Source: Micropterix aruncella
Lineage: Eukaryota; Arthropoda; Insecta; Lepidoptera; Micropterigidae
Reading direction: 5' to 3'
NCBI GenBank assembly: GCA_944548615.1
Contig: OX155951.1
Location: 16,665,502 to 16,729,501 of the forward strand
Length of the DNA: 64,000 bases
Below are positions 22,828 to 34,399 of this stretch, one piece after another (the first letter of the stretch is position 1; each line of letters starts with the position of its first letter). The notes beneath the pieces were generated by a model that had not been told where the DNA came from, ran no database searches, and worked only from the letters and a program-made list of their open reading frames with translations. The position numbers and the translations under genes are program-made.

Positions 22828-22975
22828 CTTTAATACATTTTAATTAATAAACAAAATCCGAATAAGTCAACCCAACGAATTAAAATAGGTATCATAAAAA
22901 AAAACAAAAGTTGATTTCATCATGATCTATGTAAGATGATTTTATAATGACCTATGTACGATGACATAGAATGTA

Positions 22976-23422
22976 ATAGAATAGAATACATTTATTGTCA
23001 TATAAACCATAACTTAATGAATATTACACTGGTTTTATAAAAAAAAAATGTATGCACAAATTGCGGACTTATCGCTATAGCGATATCTTACAATCAACCA
23101 TATGATGAACTAATTCTTAACTATCACCGTACAATACACACAGAAGTAATAATGTTAAATTTAAAATAAACTAATAGAAATGTGTGTCAATCACTTATGC
23201 TAAGGTTACCCAGCGAGGGATAAATGATATGGCAGGATGAGGTATTTGGTTAGTAGCTGTGTGATAAAAATCTTTCTTTAACAACTTTTTGAAAGTGAGT
23301 AACGAAAATGCATGCCTGATAAGAGTGAGGGAGTTGATTCCATAAAAGAGCAGAATGGACCGTAAAAGTGACCTATGTAACATTAATTCATGATGACCTA
23401 TGTGTGTTTCATGATTTAAATT
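22976..23422 (-). pseudogene. LINE 3' end remnant (insertion target of the large LINE)
   Basis: The minus-strand frame at 23383-23195 reads SLLRSILLFYGINSLTLIRHAFSLLTFKKLLKKD, the N-S-L ... F-K-K-L-L-K pattern of a CR1/Jockey-type ORF2 terminus. Its 3' UTR ends in a tattctattctat-type repeat tail at 22976-23000. The large LINE inserted within it, duplicating 23279-23422. Confidence 0.6.
23279..23422. repeat. 144-bp direct repeat, left copy
   Basis: Identical, base for base by eye, to 27475-27618. It starts taacaactttttgaaagtga and ends tgtttcatgatttaaatt. Read as the target-site duplication of the LINE between them. Confidence 0.85.
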
Positions 23423-23867
23423 TTTATTTATTTTTTTTATTTTTTATTTGTTACAACTTGGTATAGAGTTAACAGTGAGATCGTACAGATATGATTTGTA
23501 ATTATTTATATAAGTAATAAGAAAATGAATACATCCCATACGATCATTCTAGACGAATGCCCAACTAGACCGAACAGCCTGTATCTGGGCATACGAAATA
23601 TATAGCCTTTGTTTTTTGAGTAGTAGTGACGTTTGAGTAGTACTGACTAATAGACTACTTTCAATACTAACACTAAGATAATGAATAAAGAAATAAAATA
23701 TAAGAAAATAACTGAAAAAAAGAAAATTAAAAAATAAAATGGCATAAAATAGTAAACATATAAATACAAATATATATGATAAAGGGTTAGTAACATACAT
23801 ATATACACATATACACATACAAACATATATACATACATATATAATAATACACACACACACACATATT
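23423..23867 (-). other. LINE 3' UTR and A-rich terminus
   Basis: Sequence between the ORF2 stop and the A-rich end. It contains a (CA/TA)n stretch at 23790-23862 (acacatat...catacatata). The two overlapping frames of 71 and 103 residues across this repeat are low-complexity and not credible. Confidence 0.75.
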
Positions 23868-25040
23868 TTAAATTATTGTATGAAGCAATTCATTTTCAGT
23901 CTTTGTACGACCTACTTCGTAAAGGAGCCATTTTTTTACTTTTATCTTAAATTGGTGTATATTTTGAACATTTTTTACTGACTTTTCTAAAGTATTAAAA
24001 ATTTTTGGGGCGATGAAATACAACTGTCTTTGGGCAAAGGTTGTATGTACGTGAGGAATTACATAGTTCGTCCCTTCAGCCATTCTAGTTGGTCTTTGCT
24101 GCTGGCTTCGGGAACGTTTCTCTAAGGTCTTGTAAAAATGTATTAGGCATTGTTTCACGAACAACTGACGAATATCCAAAACACTTGCTTCGCTGAACAG
24201 CAGGTCAGAGTCATGGCGGGGATGTTTTCTGTAAGTAACCCTCAATAATAATTTCTGGGCTTTAACCAGTGGTTCAAGTACTTGTTTCGTACAGGCCCCC
24301 CATGCAATGATACCGTGCATCCATAAGCTTTGGCAAAGCGCCGTGTACACAATTTTTAACGTCGGTTTTGCCAGAATATTACGTAGCTCACGAAAGACGT
24401 ATACTAACTTTCGAGTGCGTGATGTAAGTTTATTTAGTTGGTTCTTCCAGGTTAACTTGGAATCAATGGTCAAACCAAGATACCTAATCTCGCCTACTTT
24501 ATGAACGATCGGGCAGGCGCAGTTGGGTGGCTTAGGGCAGTTGATAGAGTGAACCTTTAGTTGGAATTCGCTTGTTGTAACGTCTGATCGCAATCCAAAT
24601 GAGACCATTTTAGTCTTTGAAGCATTCAGCGTCAGCACGTGTCTATCTAGCCAACCTTTCACAATGTCTAGATTCATCTGCGATTTTTCGAAAGCTTCTT
24701 TCCATGAATTGGCTACCGTCAGCAGGACAGTGTCATCTGCAAAAGAGACGATCCGTGTGTTGTCCCCGAGTGGCAGGTCACATATCTCGTTGACGTACAA
24801 TAGGAAGAGGACCGGGCCGAGGACACTGCCTTGGGGAACGCCATATCGAACTTTTGCATTATCACTTTCGATTCCATCGATTACCGTGATCTGCGATCTG
24901 TCCTCTAGGTAATTTTTGAACCACTGATTCTCCTTGCCAGTTATGCCGTAACTCAATAGTTTTACGTTGTAAAATGTTATGACATACAGTATCAAATGCC
25001 TTAGACAAGTCGAGGAACGTAGCGATGGGTTTCTTGCCAT
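23868..25040 (-). pseudogene. LINE ORF2, reverse transcriptase catalytic half and C-terminus
   Basis: After about 25 out-of-frame codons the RT resumes at KLLSYGITGKENQWFKNYL, then motif B (GVPQGSVLGPVLFLLYVNEI) and motif C (SFADDTVLL, with the catalytic Asp pair). The thumb region and a C-terminal domain follow, ending VIPHVHTTFAQRQLYFIAPK ... FKIKVKKWLLYEVG and stop. No CCHC or other zinc finger is seen after the RT. Its C-terminus is clearly homologous to the shorter LINE fragment at 58747-59480. A one-base shift at 24959-24970 (an extra A in an A run of the sense strand) separates it from the preceding RT half. Confidence 0.9.
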
Positions 25041-25725
25041 TATCGATGTTTTTTGCTATATATTCAGTTACAGAATTAATCGCATCGTTGGTTCCTCGAC
25101 CCTGCCTAAAGCCGTACTGATTGTTGGAGAGCAATTTTGCCGACTCAATATATGATACAAGCCGAGATTTAGCAATTTTTTCTATAATTTTCGAGGTGAT
25201 ACTTAGCAAGGAGATTGGTCTATAGTTGGTAATACTGTCAATGCTCCCTGATTTATGTATAGGCCGTACCTTGGCTGATTTAAGGCAATTCGGAAAGACA
25301 CCCGTAATAAAGCTTTGGTTTATTATGTGAGCTATGGGCTCTGAGACGTAGTCAATAGCAATCTTAAGCAAATCTCCATCGATTCCATCATAACCAGGAG
25401 CAGAGTTAGATTTTAAGCTTCTAATTGTTTTACTGACCTCGTCAATATTAGTTGGAGTGAATTTAAATAAAGACGGTTTTTTCTGCGTAATATCGATGGC
25501 GTCCGCCAACGCGGTCTCAGTACTATTCAGATTCTTAAGAATATGGCCTGCTAGGTTTTCTCCAATAGTGACAAAATATTTATTGATGTAATTTAAGGTT
25601 TCTTTAGGATGTTGATCAATCGTTTTTACTTCGTTGTTAATTTTAATTGAGTGTATTGGTCTCTGTTCACTTTTACCATAAGCTATGTCCTTGATAATGT
25701 TCCATGTTTTTTTTTGGATCTCCAT
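24862..25725 (-). pseudogene. LINE ORF2, reverse transcriptase fingers/palm half
   Basis: Order of motifs: SNSAPGYDGIDGDLLK (RT entry), KSAKVRPIHKSG, NYRPISLLSITSKIIEK, NNQYGFRQGRGTNDAI and motif A FLDLSKAFDTVCHNIL with the first catalytic Asp. The last 35 or so codons after CHNIL are out of frame because of the shift near 24965. The 5' side is joined to the endonuclease frame by another shift in a nine-base T run at 25707-25715. Confidence 0.9.
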
Positions 25726-26854
25726 TTACTTCCTTAAGCTTTTTTTTGTAGTAATTTTCCTTTGTCTTTTCAATGAGCCTTTTACATATATGACGGTATT
25801 TTTTATAATAAGTTAGGAGTTGTATGTCATTAGGATTGCATCTTATCATTTTATGAATTTTATCACGTTTCCTAAGACATGACAATAGTCTATCCGTTAT
25901 CCAAGGTTTGATTTTAATTTTCGATCGACTAATTTTTGTTTTTTTTTCTGTAGACGCAAGTTTAATGGCAAGGGTAATGTTATTCAGGAAAAGTTCAGCT
26001 GCTAAGTTAGTATTGCAATTTTGAAGAACTGGATTCCAATCCATAGCTTTAATTGTTTCTAAAAAGAGTTCTTTATTAGTTATTTTTTTGATAATATTTT
26101 TCTTTAAAGTTTTATTCATGTTTTTAGATATACATATACCAATGGCAAAGTGGTCAGTAATACATGCTTCACAAATAAAAGATTTCACCTGAAGTTTCGA
26201 CTTTACCATGAAATGGTCAATACAGCTAATATGGCACCCATCAATTCTGGTTGGCTTATCAATAGCGGAGTAAAGACCATGGTGAGCCATCATGTCCAGA
26301 TAGTCATCTGCTTGCCGGTGTTTTTCATTTATGATATTTATATTTAAGTCTCCGGTTACGATGAGATTAGACTCACTAGTATACAATTCTAATAGCCTAT
26401 CTAATGATTGCAAAAAACGTGTTAAATTAGGTTAACTCGGAGATCTATATATTGCGAATATGTTAATGCGTCCATCTAGCAGCAGATGAAGGCAGTTGGA
26501 TTCGTCAACCATTTTTTCCGTTACTACCCCCTGCAGTTTAGATTTTACATAGATAATTACGCCATCATTCTATAACCTAATGCCATTAGAAAAATAAGAA
26601 GTGAACCCGTTTATGATTTTTGGAGTGTACATATCATTAATCCAGCATTCGGTCAATATTAAAACGTCGAAAAGGTAGTCGAAACTATGCAAAAGCAGTA
26701 GAAAATCGGAAAAGTTTTTATTTATACTCCGAATATTCATAGTGAGGATATTAATGCCTTTGATATTTTTAATAAATTTTTTGCACATCCCGCAGTCGAA
26801 TACCTCGCAAGTAATTTGCTGAAGTTCGTCTAACGAATAGGCCAGATCATTCAT
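25673..26854 (-). pseudogene. LINE ORF2, APE-type endonuclease with two stops
   Basis: A single frame from ATG at 26854 runs to the shift at 25707-25715, interrupted by TAG at 26570-26572 and TAA at 26432-26434. Endonuclease signatures appear in order: TMNIRSINKN, LILTECWIND (catalytic Glu region), IYVKS, IYRSPS, LIVTGDLNINI and SCIDHFMVKSK (the final D-H pair). All active-site blocks remain readable, so the stops look like later damage. The C-terminal 170 residues are a basic linker to the RT. Confidence 0.88.
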
Positions 26855-27238
26855 TTTGATAAATAATTGTGCCTGGTATATGCATCTAGTAAAACATATT
26901 TATCTAGCAAGGAAGGTAAAATAATGGCAAATTGCGTTGGTGTACTTGCAAATACGTGTATAGTAGAATACTTGTAAAGGCTGAATTTGTGAGATATAAA
27001 AATTGTGAGTATAAGTCGTATATATTTATAATAAATACTCACCAAATACGTTACAAAATACACACATATAAGTATATATATAACAACATTTTGACAATAT
27101 AATAATACAGTGAAAAATATAAGAATAATTCGATAGAATAATGTCTTCTTTAAAGTAATAGCTGTATAATAAAGTTTAACATTTAACATAAAATAGAGTT
27201 TTTCCGTATATAGTTTTAAGAGAAACGAAAGCCAATAA
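26855..27238 (-). other. AT-rich inter-ORF spacer of the LINE
   Basis: About 385 bp between the ORF1 stop and the ORF2 ATG. One frame (27267-26851, 138 codons, I/L/Y-rich) crosses it and its TGA overlaps the ORF2 ATG as ATGA. The composition is that of translated AT-rich DNA and no domain is seen, so I treat it as spacer. Confidence 0.5.
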
Positions 27239-27474
27239 TTAGATGATATGGGCGAGCATTTCTTCACTTCGGATACGAAATATTTTAGCTCCTTCTTTTT
27301 TTAGATAAATGCCGCCACCTTTGCACCAACAGAATGAAAACTTATTATCTTTAGAAAATTTTCTTGCGGCCATGAATAGGTATTTCGTACGCTGAGATAG
27401 GTGTTCGGATATGTAAATGGGCTTTGGTACACCGGCAATATTTAAATGGGATGTATTCAACTTCTCTGAGTTAC
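27239..27474 (-). pseudogene. LINE ORF1 C-terminal fragment (FP25-like fold)
   Basis: About 78 codons open from the element's 5' boundary to TAA/TGA near 27239. The core reads PIYISEHLSQRTKYLFMAAR ... FSFCWCKGGGIYLKKEG ... FRIRS. The pattern of a YIxEHL helix, a K-YLF-x-AR helix, then W-x-K-G-x-I-x-x-K and I-x-I at the end matches the C-terminal domain of LINE ORF1 proteins that resemble baculovirus FP25-type proteins. Zinc knuckles and coiled coil, normally N-terminal, are lost by truncation. Confidence 0.65.
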
Positions 27475-27618
27475 TAACAACTTTTTGAAAGTGAGTAACG
27501 AAAATGCATGCCTGATAAGAGTGAGGGAGTTGATTCCATAAAAGAGCAGAATGGACCGTAAAAGTGACCTATGTAACATTAATTCATGATGACCTATGTG
27601 TGTTTCATGATTTAAATT
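27475..27618. repeat. 144-bp direct repeat, right copy
   Basis: Same sequence and orientation as 23279-23422. The bases just outside differ (c versus t before; a versus t after), fixing the length at 144 bp within the usual end ambiguity. Confidence 0.85.
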
Positions 27619-28548
27619 ACATACACTATTGTATTAGTATGTGTAATTTTACTGTAATGAGAAATTTGAATTGTGTAATATTTGAAGAATGTACATCAAG
27701 TGCATATTGTGGTACAACAAATAGAGTTTTGTGCGTAATCGTCAGAAATTTCATTCTTCCCAGCTCTACGTACGCTGCAGGTGGAGCAACATCGATTCCA
27801 TCGCGTGGCAGTCTTCAGTCGCGGTATCTGAAAAGTCTGTGAGGCTCTGGTGTGTAAAAATGGCACTTGTAGGTAATTTCTCTTCGCCAGCCATGTGCTG
27901 GTGACATTGTGGTGTATAATGTCATGCAAACCAACCATGTAAGCGACAGAACGTCGGTTGATTATAAAAGAAAGTTTTGTTTAGTCAAATTACACTTTTC
28001 AATGCAAGCTTTCCAAGCAAATTAGTCTAAAAATGGACAATCAGCTCCAAACATTCACCTTGTTTTAAAAATCGGCACAAATATCCTCAATATATCGTGA
28101 TAAATATACTGAAGTCCCCGAGGGTGGGGACGGTAATCCTTAAGGATGCCCCCCCCCCCCCCCCAACTGTCCCTTTCTGTCACTGCTGTTGCCCGGGGTA
28201 ATTTCGTTTTGACCTATTCATATAGTGTATTTTATGGAAAAATGCATTCTTAAATCGAAAAATGTGTTTTTAAATCGAAAAGTTTCTCTATGGCCATTCT
28301 ACTCACTAATACGTTCAACCGGCTCAAGACCTAATAGTCAGCCTTTACATAAATAGGGATTGACAAAAAAAATACATTTTGCACGTTTGTCTAGTGTTAT
28401 ATTGTTATTGATTTTAAAAATATATAATTAGGTTAAATTTTCTGTGGGTTTTAATGTTAGATACATTTGATTCGAGCTGCTTTTACAAGCGATTTTAATA
28501 AAAGTTTTATGTTATTTTTACTGCAAAACATTTTGTCCCATTAGGTTA
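27619..28548. other. AT-rich stretch with a 16-bp poly(C)
   Basis: Sixteen consecutive C lie at 28149-28164, after aatccttaaggatg. Otherwise there is no recognised element. Short frames here carry no domains. Confidence 0.6.
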
Positions 28549-28642
28549 ATGTTGGCTGTAAGACATTGCTGCAACACAATAAGCTCGCCGATTTGTTGGA
28601 TTAAATAAAACGTTTTCTTATTATTATTATTATTATTATTAT
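28549..28642 (+). repeat. LINE 3' tail ending in (ATT)n
   Basis: ttggctgtaagacattgctg...aataagctcgccgatttgtt...aaataaaacg followed by (TTA)8. The gttggctgtaagagattgtcgt...ataataaac pattern recurs at 37265-37335, 36365-36430 and 49685-49760, each at the end of AT-rich debris. It is read as a shared 3' UTR end. Confidence 0.5.
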
Positions 28643-28799
28643 ATTCGAGATTTGGATGACCACGAATTTTGACAAGATGAATAAGTCAATTTAGGGATCG
28701 ACGCAACGGATGCGACAAAATGAAGCTGTTATCTTTAAAGGAAGGCAAAGTCCATTCGTGCCTGGCCCTCTCATATTTTACACATGTTCACTTTCCCGT

Positions 28800-29190
28800 C
28801 CATTTATCACGGAAAAACTATAAGCAAAAAGTGAAGGCGCGAGTCGCGCGTATAGACGTTTCCGCGCTGATGTAGCGGAATGAAACTATGCATTATGGCG
28901 TCGTTTCGTATAACAGATATTGCGGCACGAGTCGCCGGAGCGTGAAGTCGAAAAACAAATAAGACAATTTGCGAGGCGAAAAAAACAACAAAATAACCAT
29001 TGGCGCGCTCACTTTGCCGTCGCAAGGAAATGCTAAAAAGTAGCGATAAACAACGCACTACTCTGCGGCAAATGGAGGAAGGCGAAGCGACAAACCACCT
29101 CCCCGCTCTCACAATAACAACAGAAGCACTTTTTGATTGCGGCGGAACGGGGCACGGGATTGTCGTTTCATTGCGCACTGTATAGGGATG
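28800..29190. promoter_or_regulatory. CpG-rich non-coding block
   Basis: A 390-bp GC-rich island in AT-rich DNA. The minus-strand 123-residue frame is Arg/Ser-rich with no domain. Candidate regulatory DNA only. Confidence 0.25.
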
Positions 29191-29254
29191 TCCATATTTT
29201 CTTCAATCAAAAAATCCCGAATTTATTTTTTTAAAACGCCATGTCACTAATACG

Positions 29255-29335
29255 CAATAACACTATATACATATATACAATAACGCTACATACATATATA
29301 CAATAACTCTATATACATAACGCTATATACATTTC
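29255..29335. repeat. Minisatellite, about 24-bp unit
   Basis: Three and a half units of roughly acaataacgctatatacatat, with small length changes. Confidence 0.8.
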
Positions 29336-29339
29336 AGGC

Positions 29340-30759
29340 ACCATTCTAAGGAAATATCTTTAAGATTTACCAATTATTATTTCAAAAATATATTATACTA
29401 AAAACTAAAACTATACTAGAAGAAATGCCGTATGAAAAGATTTAGTAAGAATATTTCACATTGGCGCATAAATCACTAACATATGGAATGAAAGATTGGG
29501 GTGAAGCTTGGCTGCAAGCACTTGCTTCTCTTATTGAATGCCCAAAAGACGCTATTAGGAATAATCCACGAGTTTCTCTTCCGGTATCCTCCTGAGAGCT
29601 TGCATACCGAATCTAAATTGCTACTATGATCATGTAAATTATGAATATAAATTCAACCAACCACAAAGTTATACAGGCAACAGCAAATATGCAGCACTTA
29701 ATCCCAAAAAATAAAGAACATGTTTAGGCGTAGAAACTGTTCGACTGTTCAACGAAATAAATAGGGCTTTTATTGTAGATATATAGGACTAGTCAAGGAA
29801 TAAATAAATTACATTACATCAACATTTATATAGACGACTTAGTAGTACAGGCACCGCTTAGTTAGAATAGCTTATTTATTTAAATAATGCTTCTATTTAA
29901 AGATTTCATAAAGAAAATGGTATTTTTTCTCGTTTCTCACCACTCTCAAAATTAACATAATTAATTTCAATTTACCTTTCTAATGATTTATTGTAAAACG
30001 TAGGAAACAGGTAAAGGACACCTTTTTTTGTTCTTTTAATGTATGTAAAATTATTTAAATCTGTATTAAATTAAATAAATTGTAGTGTATTAAATGCTAT
30101 ACTGTATTAAATTAAATGAAATTTGTACTAAGATGATCTACAAAGCAAGGTTCCCGTTTAAATGAGAATTTATTTCGTTCACGTTTATTGAACAAATCCC
30201 TTTTAATACATTATTAAACCTTATTTAAATTTATCGTGCCTCTGTTTAATAATTGTGTAGTGATAATGGCATCTGTCGGCAATTTAATCATCTAGCTGCC
30301 TAGCGGACGAAAGGTACTATTTAACAGTTGCAAGTTGCAAGGTAGAATACGTCCGGTAGAACGCGGTAAATGTGCATTAAATGTTCGTTAATTTTGATGT
30401 CATTATCGTCATTATCGATTTTAAAAAGCGAGGGTAGATGTTTGTGTTCGGTTCAGCGAAAAAATATAAAGTTTTATTATTTGGTCTAATAAAAGATATC
30501 ATTGAAACAGATAACTATTTGTATGTTTGTGAGCTGAATTTCCTAATTGTAGTTGCCACGATTCCAGATATGATGTAAGTTTATTTTTATTGATTTTGGA
30601 GTTAAGTTTAGTTTGGTTTATTTATTATTAATGACTGGTTACTGTAATTAAATCTTTAAAATACCAGTTTGAATTATTAATACAATATTGAAAATAATAA
30701 TTGTTGTCAGTGTAATTACTCTATTACTCTGTACGTCTTGCGGACATACAGCAAGAAAT
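29340..30759. other. AT-rich stretch without recognised features
   Basis: No domain-bearing frame, no long inverted repeat and no match to the other families described here. Confidence 0.45.
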
Positions 30760-31094
30760 ATATATACAGTACGACAAAATAGCAACTTTAATAAAAAATA
30801 TCTGGAAAAAACAAATTTAAAAAAAATAAAACTTTTTTGTTTCTTGTTAAATTTGTAAATGTTATCTATTGAAGAAAAGTTTGATAAGCGTTGAGCGCGC
30901 TGCGATAATAAACAATATTAGCGATATTTTACCTACCGCTGGTAGCGCATCGTGCTCATGGTTTTTATACTATTTTTCAAATTAAAAAAAAAAACTAATT
31001 AAAAAAAACATTTTTTAAAATCAAAAGTTGCATAGTTTTTCGTATAAATTCACCCACTACAAGGATGTAACTAATTAAAAACTCACCTGTATAA
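30760..31094. mobile_element. CAGGTGAG-type miniature element, left end deleted
   Basis: The right end caccc-actacaaggatgtaac...taaaaactcacctgtata and the central inverted pair gttgagcgcgctgcg.../...accgctggtagcgcatcg match the copies at 40.1, 56.3 and 62.9 kb. The left terminal repeat is shortened to tacagtacgac. Confidence 0.6.
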
Positions 31095-31331
31095 AAAGTA
31101 ATAAGCAAAGGAACATGTATGTTCTGTGGAACATGTACTTGAAATTGTACGCCCTGTGGGGACACAGTATGGAAGTATTTCTTTTCACACCATCTGTTCT
31201 TCCAAAATACAGCTTCACAACAAGGATATATCTACCTATCTATCTATCTAATTCTTGGGTTGTTTGTCAGACTAGGACGATTCTTGGAGCTATTTATCAT
31301 GCTTGCGATGTCGAATTTGTGGTGTCATTTC

Positions 31332-32036
31332 TACACGGAAAAAAATTATGTGGTTAATTTTACGAAACGGCCGTTGTTAAAATAAGTTTTGTAATGTTAA
31401 CGTACGCTCTTGTAAAATGCACAACAGTCGCTACATAACAAGAATGTTAAAATTACCAAAAAGATAACTTAAATTACAAAATCAAGTGTTAAAATTACTT
31501 ATAAGTAATGGTAGATTTTTTCTTTTTTTATTATTTATGTAATTTACTTATTCCGACAAGTACAATGAATCGTAAAGTATAGTAAAGTTAAACAAAATGT
31601 GTTATTTAATAAAATATATCTTTATTTAGCAACAACCACTGACAATACTGGTAAGCCTTGCTGTCATTATTAGTAAAATTTACATATTTACTAAAGTAAA
31701 TTTAACGGGGACACTCCTTTCGTAAAAATCAACTATAATCAATTCAAACAGCAAATTTACTAAATTAATATTGTCAAATTTATGAAAAGAGTTCTTACTA
31801 AACTGTATTTGCATTTTTAATTAGATAATCCGAAAGAGCTCGTAAAATTAACACAAATATATCTGGTGATATTAACTTAAGATTTGGTAACTTAACACAA
31901 GAAGTGTTAGTAAACAATTTAACCAAAAATGTTTGGTAGTATCAACATTCTTCTCGATAGGCCCTATATTAACGTATAGGTTGTATAAAATATGCAAGGA
32001 ATTTCGTAATAATAATCAATATATTTTTTCCGTGTA
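31332..32036. mobile_element. TIR element (TACACGGAAAAAA) rich in GTTAAAATTAC
   Basis: TACACGGAAAAAAATTATG at 31332 pairs with ...ATATTTTTTCCGTGTA ending at 32036. The 705-bp interior repeats variants of GTTAAAATTAC/GTAAAATTAAC/GTAAATTTAAC on both strands. No transposase frame is present and no target duplication can be fixed. Confidence 0.6.
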
Positions 32037-34399
32037 AGTATAATTGTCGACCGCTGCAATAACGCATCAAACGTAAGCGGCAGCAAAATGAAAACATTCC
32101 TTGATAATTCCAATTTTTACAACGGAACACGCCGGCTTCTCTAGTCATTTACCATATAATCCAAGAAAGCAAGCATGCTCCTGAAATGCATAAGTATAAA
32201 ACCGGAATATAAATTTGAGAAGCGTATAAAACAGTCTGCGATCGCTGCCGTGGTTGTGTGGGCGGGGCGGCGGGCTAGAGAATACATATACAACCACAAA
32301 GCGGACAGCCGCGCGCCCGAAGAGGTGTTGTTGTTTTACGAGCATAAATGCACGCCTTGGTCAGCGTATAACCGCAGCATCAAGAAGCTGAAAAGTGCAT
32401 TTCCTTCCGGCGCGCATGAAACAAATGGACGGGGCAAACGAACGGCGTTATTCTAAAAGAAACCGCGCAGCCCGACGCAACGACCTACCCGAATGGGAGT
32501 TTTATTAGCACGTAACAAATACGGTTACGTCTCGGCTCTAATCAAGAAGTATGGAATAAAGAAATGAGTTTATATTAATGTTTGAGCTGAGGCTCTTTTG
32601 CAGCGATGTTTGACGATTATACATAGAAATAACACCACGGATTCGACACTTCAAGGATAATAAAATGCTCCAGAAATCGCACTAACCTGTCAAACACCAA
32701 GAATTGATCCATTCATTGAACAAGGACTGTACCGAGAAACCTACGCAATATGACAAATATGGCCACACGCTTCACGACGCGACGTGCATCATTCAAGCCC
32801 ACTACCCAAGCAATGCGTCGCCCTACGGCAGGTGACCGCAACGCCCTTGTAGACAGTCTAGATATCAGTCGATACACATTCAGCTGTTAATCGCTGGACA
32901 GAGCTTTCACACGATTTCCGCTGAAACATCAGCATTATTATAACTATTACCATAAATATCAATAAATACATTAATATAGCGAATCAAGAAACAATTCTAA
33001 TATCGCTATAATAAGCGAGCACGACGTTTAACATTGTTAAAATATTTTGGGATTTTGGGATGTGAAACTTAATCTTTATTTCTCATTGAATATTACTGAC
33101 TAGGAACGTGCGAATTCTGGGTAATTAACATTTGAAGACGAAGTAACAGTAAAAAACGGGGAATTAAGCCAAAAATACTGAGTTAACACAAATAATGATT
33201 TTCAATCTTTACAGTTTAAAGGCGGTGCGATACAGCTATAATAAACAAATCTACGCAAAGGCTAGATCTATTTGACAATCTATCTGACAATCAACATATA
33301 CTATTCAAAACCGTAAAATAATGGATTTAAGGCAAAAAAAACGTTTCTATCATTTATAACATGCAAGGAAAAAAAATAATGAGAACAGTGAAAGCTTGGC
33401 GAACAAATCAAAATTTATCGTAATATTTATTCTTTTTAGAACGCCGAAAACATATGTTTACATGAATCACACATCCAATGTCGGTTACGCAGCATTCTGC
33501 GTTAAACTGGACTATAATGTTTACTTATAGCACTCAATAACAGGTGGCGCTATTTCGAGTTTTCTGTCGACGCGGACAATAGAAGATTCTTGACTTTATC
33601 AATATCGGACCGACTTGCTGACCAGCATAGCATGCACACCCGCTGTGCACACCCGCTGGACACCCGCTGACCAGCATAGCATGCACATTTCTGTTGTATG
33701 TAGTTTATTAAGATGTTGTTTGTTAGTCGCCCAACATTCACAATTCTAAAGGTAAAAAGCACATTTGCCCGACGAGAATGTTTTTTATCGCCCCGAAAGT
33801 TTACATCTCACTATGTGAAACCACGAAAAATAATGCAACTCTTAAAGGTAAAGTAAAAACTGGCTCCTAGATATTGGGCGTTCGAAAACTGAAGATCCAA
33901 GGGTGAATATTAAAAATATGTATTTGTAAAATCTTGCAGTCTTACCTTTTTTTTCCCATACATATATTACAATGAGAGTTAATATTCAAATAATTGTATA
34001 TATTATTTTTCACTTTAATTTATTGAATATTATGTAAAGTTTATTATGTTTTTAGTCCTTAATTGCATAGACATTTTTTTCTACTTTTAATTTTACTTTA
34101 ATTTGTGTAAAAAACACATTTGTTAGATTTAAAAATCTTTGAAAATTAAATCAAATGCGTTAGTTTGCGAGTCAACAAACATACAGTTGGTATAACATAG
34201 CACAGCCAGAGATAGAACCTTTTAAGTCTAGTTGGTTGTGCGATTTCGCCTCATATCGTAAATGCTAGCATATTTATATGCATAGAGCTATGTTTTTCGC
34301 TATAATAAAGTTTGTTTTTATTGATTCTTCATGTACAACAGTATGCATGTCATTGTACTTTTTTCTTGTGCGTTATAAATAAAATAATTTTTAAAAAAT
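32037..34399. other. Mostly featureless stretch; GC patch and short tandem repeat
   Basis: 32200-32520 is a CpG-rich patch with 66- and 93-residue overlapping frames and no domain. At 33608-33690 gctgaccagcatagcatgca is repeated around a trio of acacccgctg words. Nothing else is recognised. Confidence 0.5.

Larger units (their letters stand above)
23423..27474 (-). mobile_element. 5'-truncated CR1/Jockey-type LINE, 4.05 kb
   Basis: A non-LTR retrotransposon on the minus strand: ORF1 C-terminus, AT-rich spacer, ORF2 (endonuclease plus reverse transcriptase), 3' UTR and an A-rich 3' end at 23423-23450 (aataaaaaataaaaaaaata on the minus strand). The 5' boundary falls inside ORF1 codons, directly against the right 144-bp repeat, so the copy is 5'-truncated. 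ORF2 has two in-frame stops and two single-base frameshifts, so the copy cannot make a full protein. The identical flanking repeats and modest damage argue for a fairly recent insertion. The clade is inferred from the APE endonuclease plus RT order and the FP25-like ORF1 tail. Confidence 0.9.

Noticed and set aside
23549..23862. 103- and 71-residue frames in the LINE 3' UTR
   Set aside because: Cys/Val/Tyr/Met low-complexity translation of a CA/TA microsatellite.
29255..29335. Possible CRISPR-like array (regular repeats)
   Set aside because: Units are adjacent AT-rich minisatellite repeats without spacers; the context is eukaryotic.
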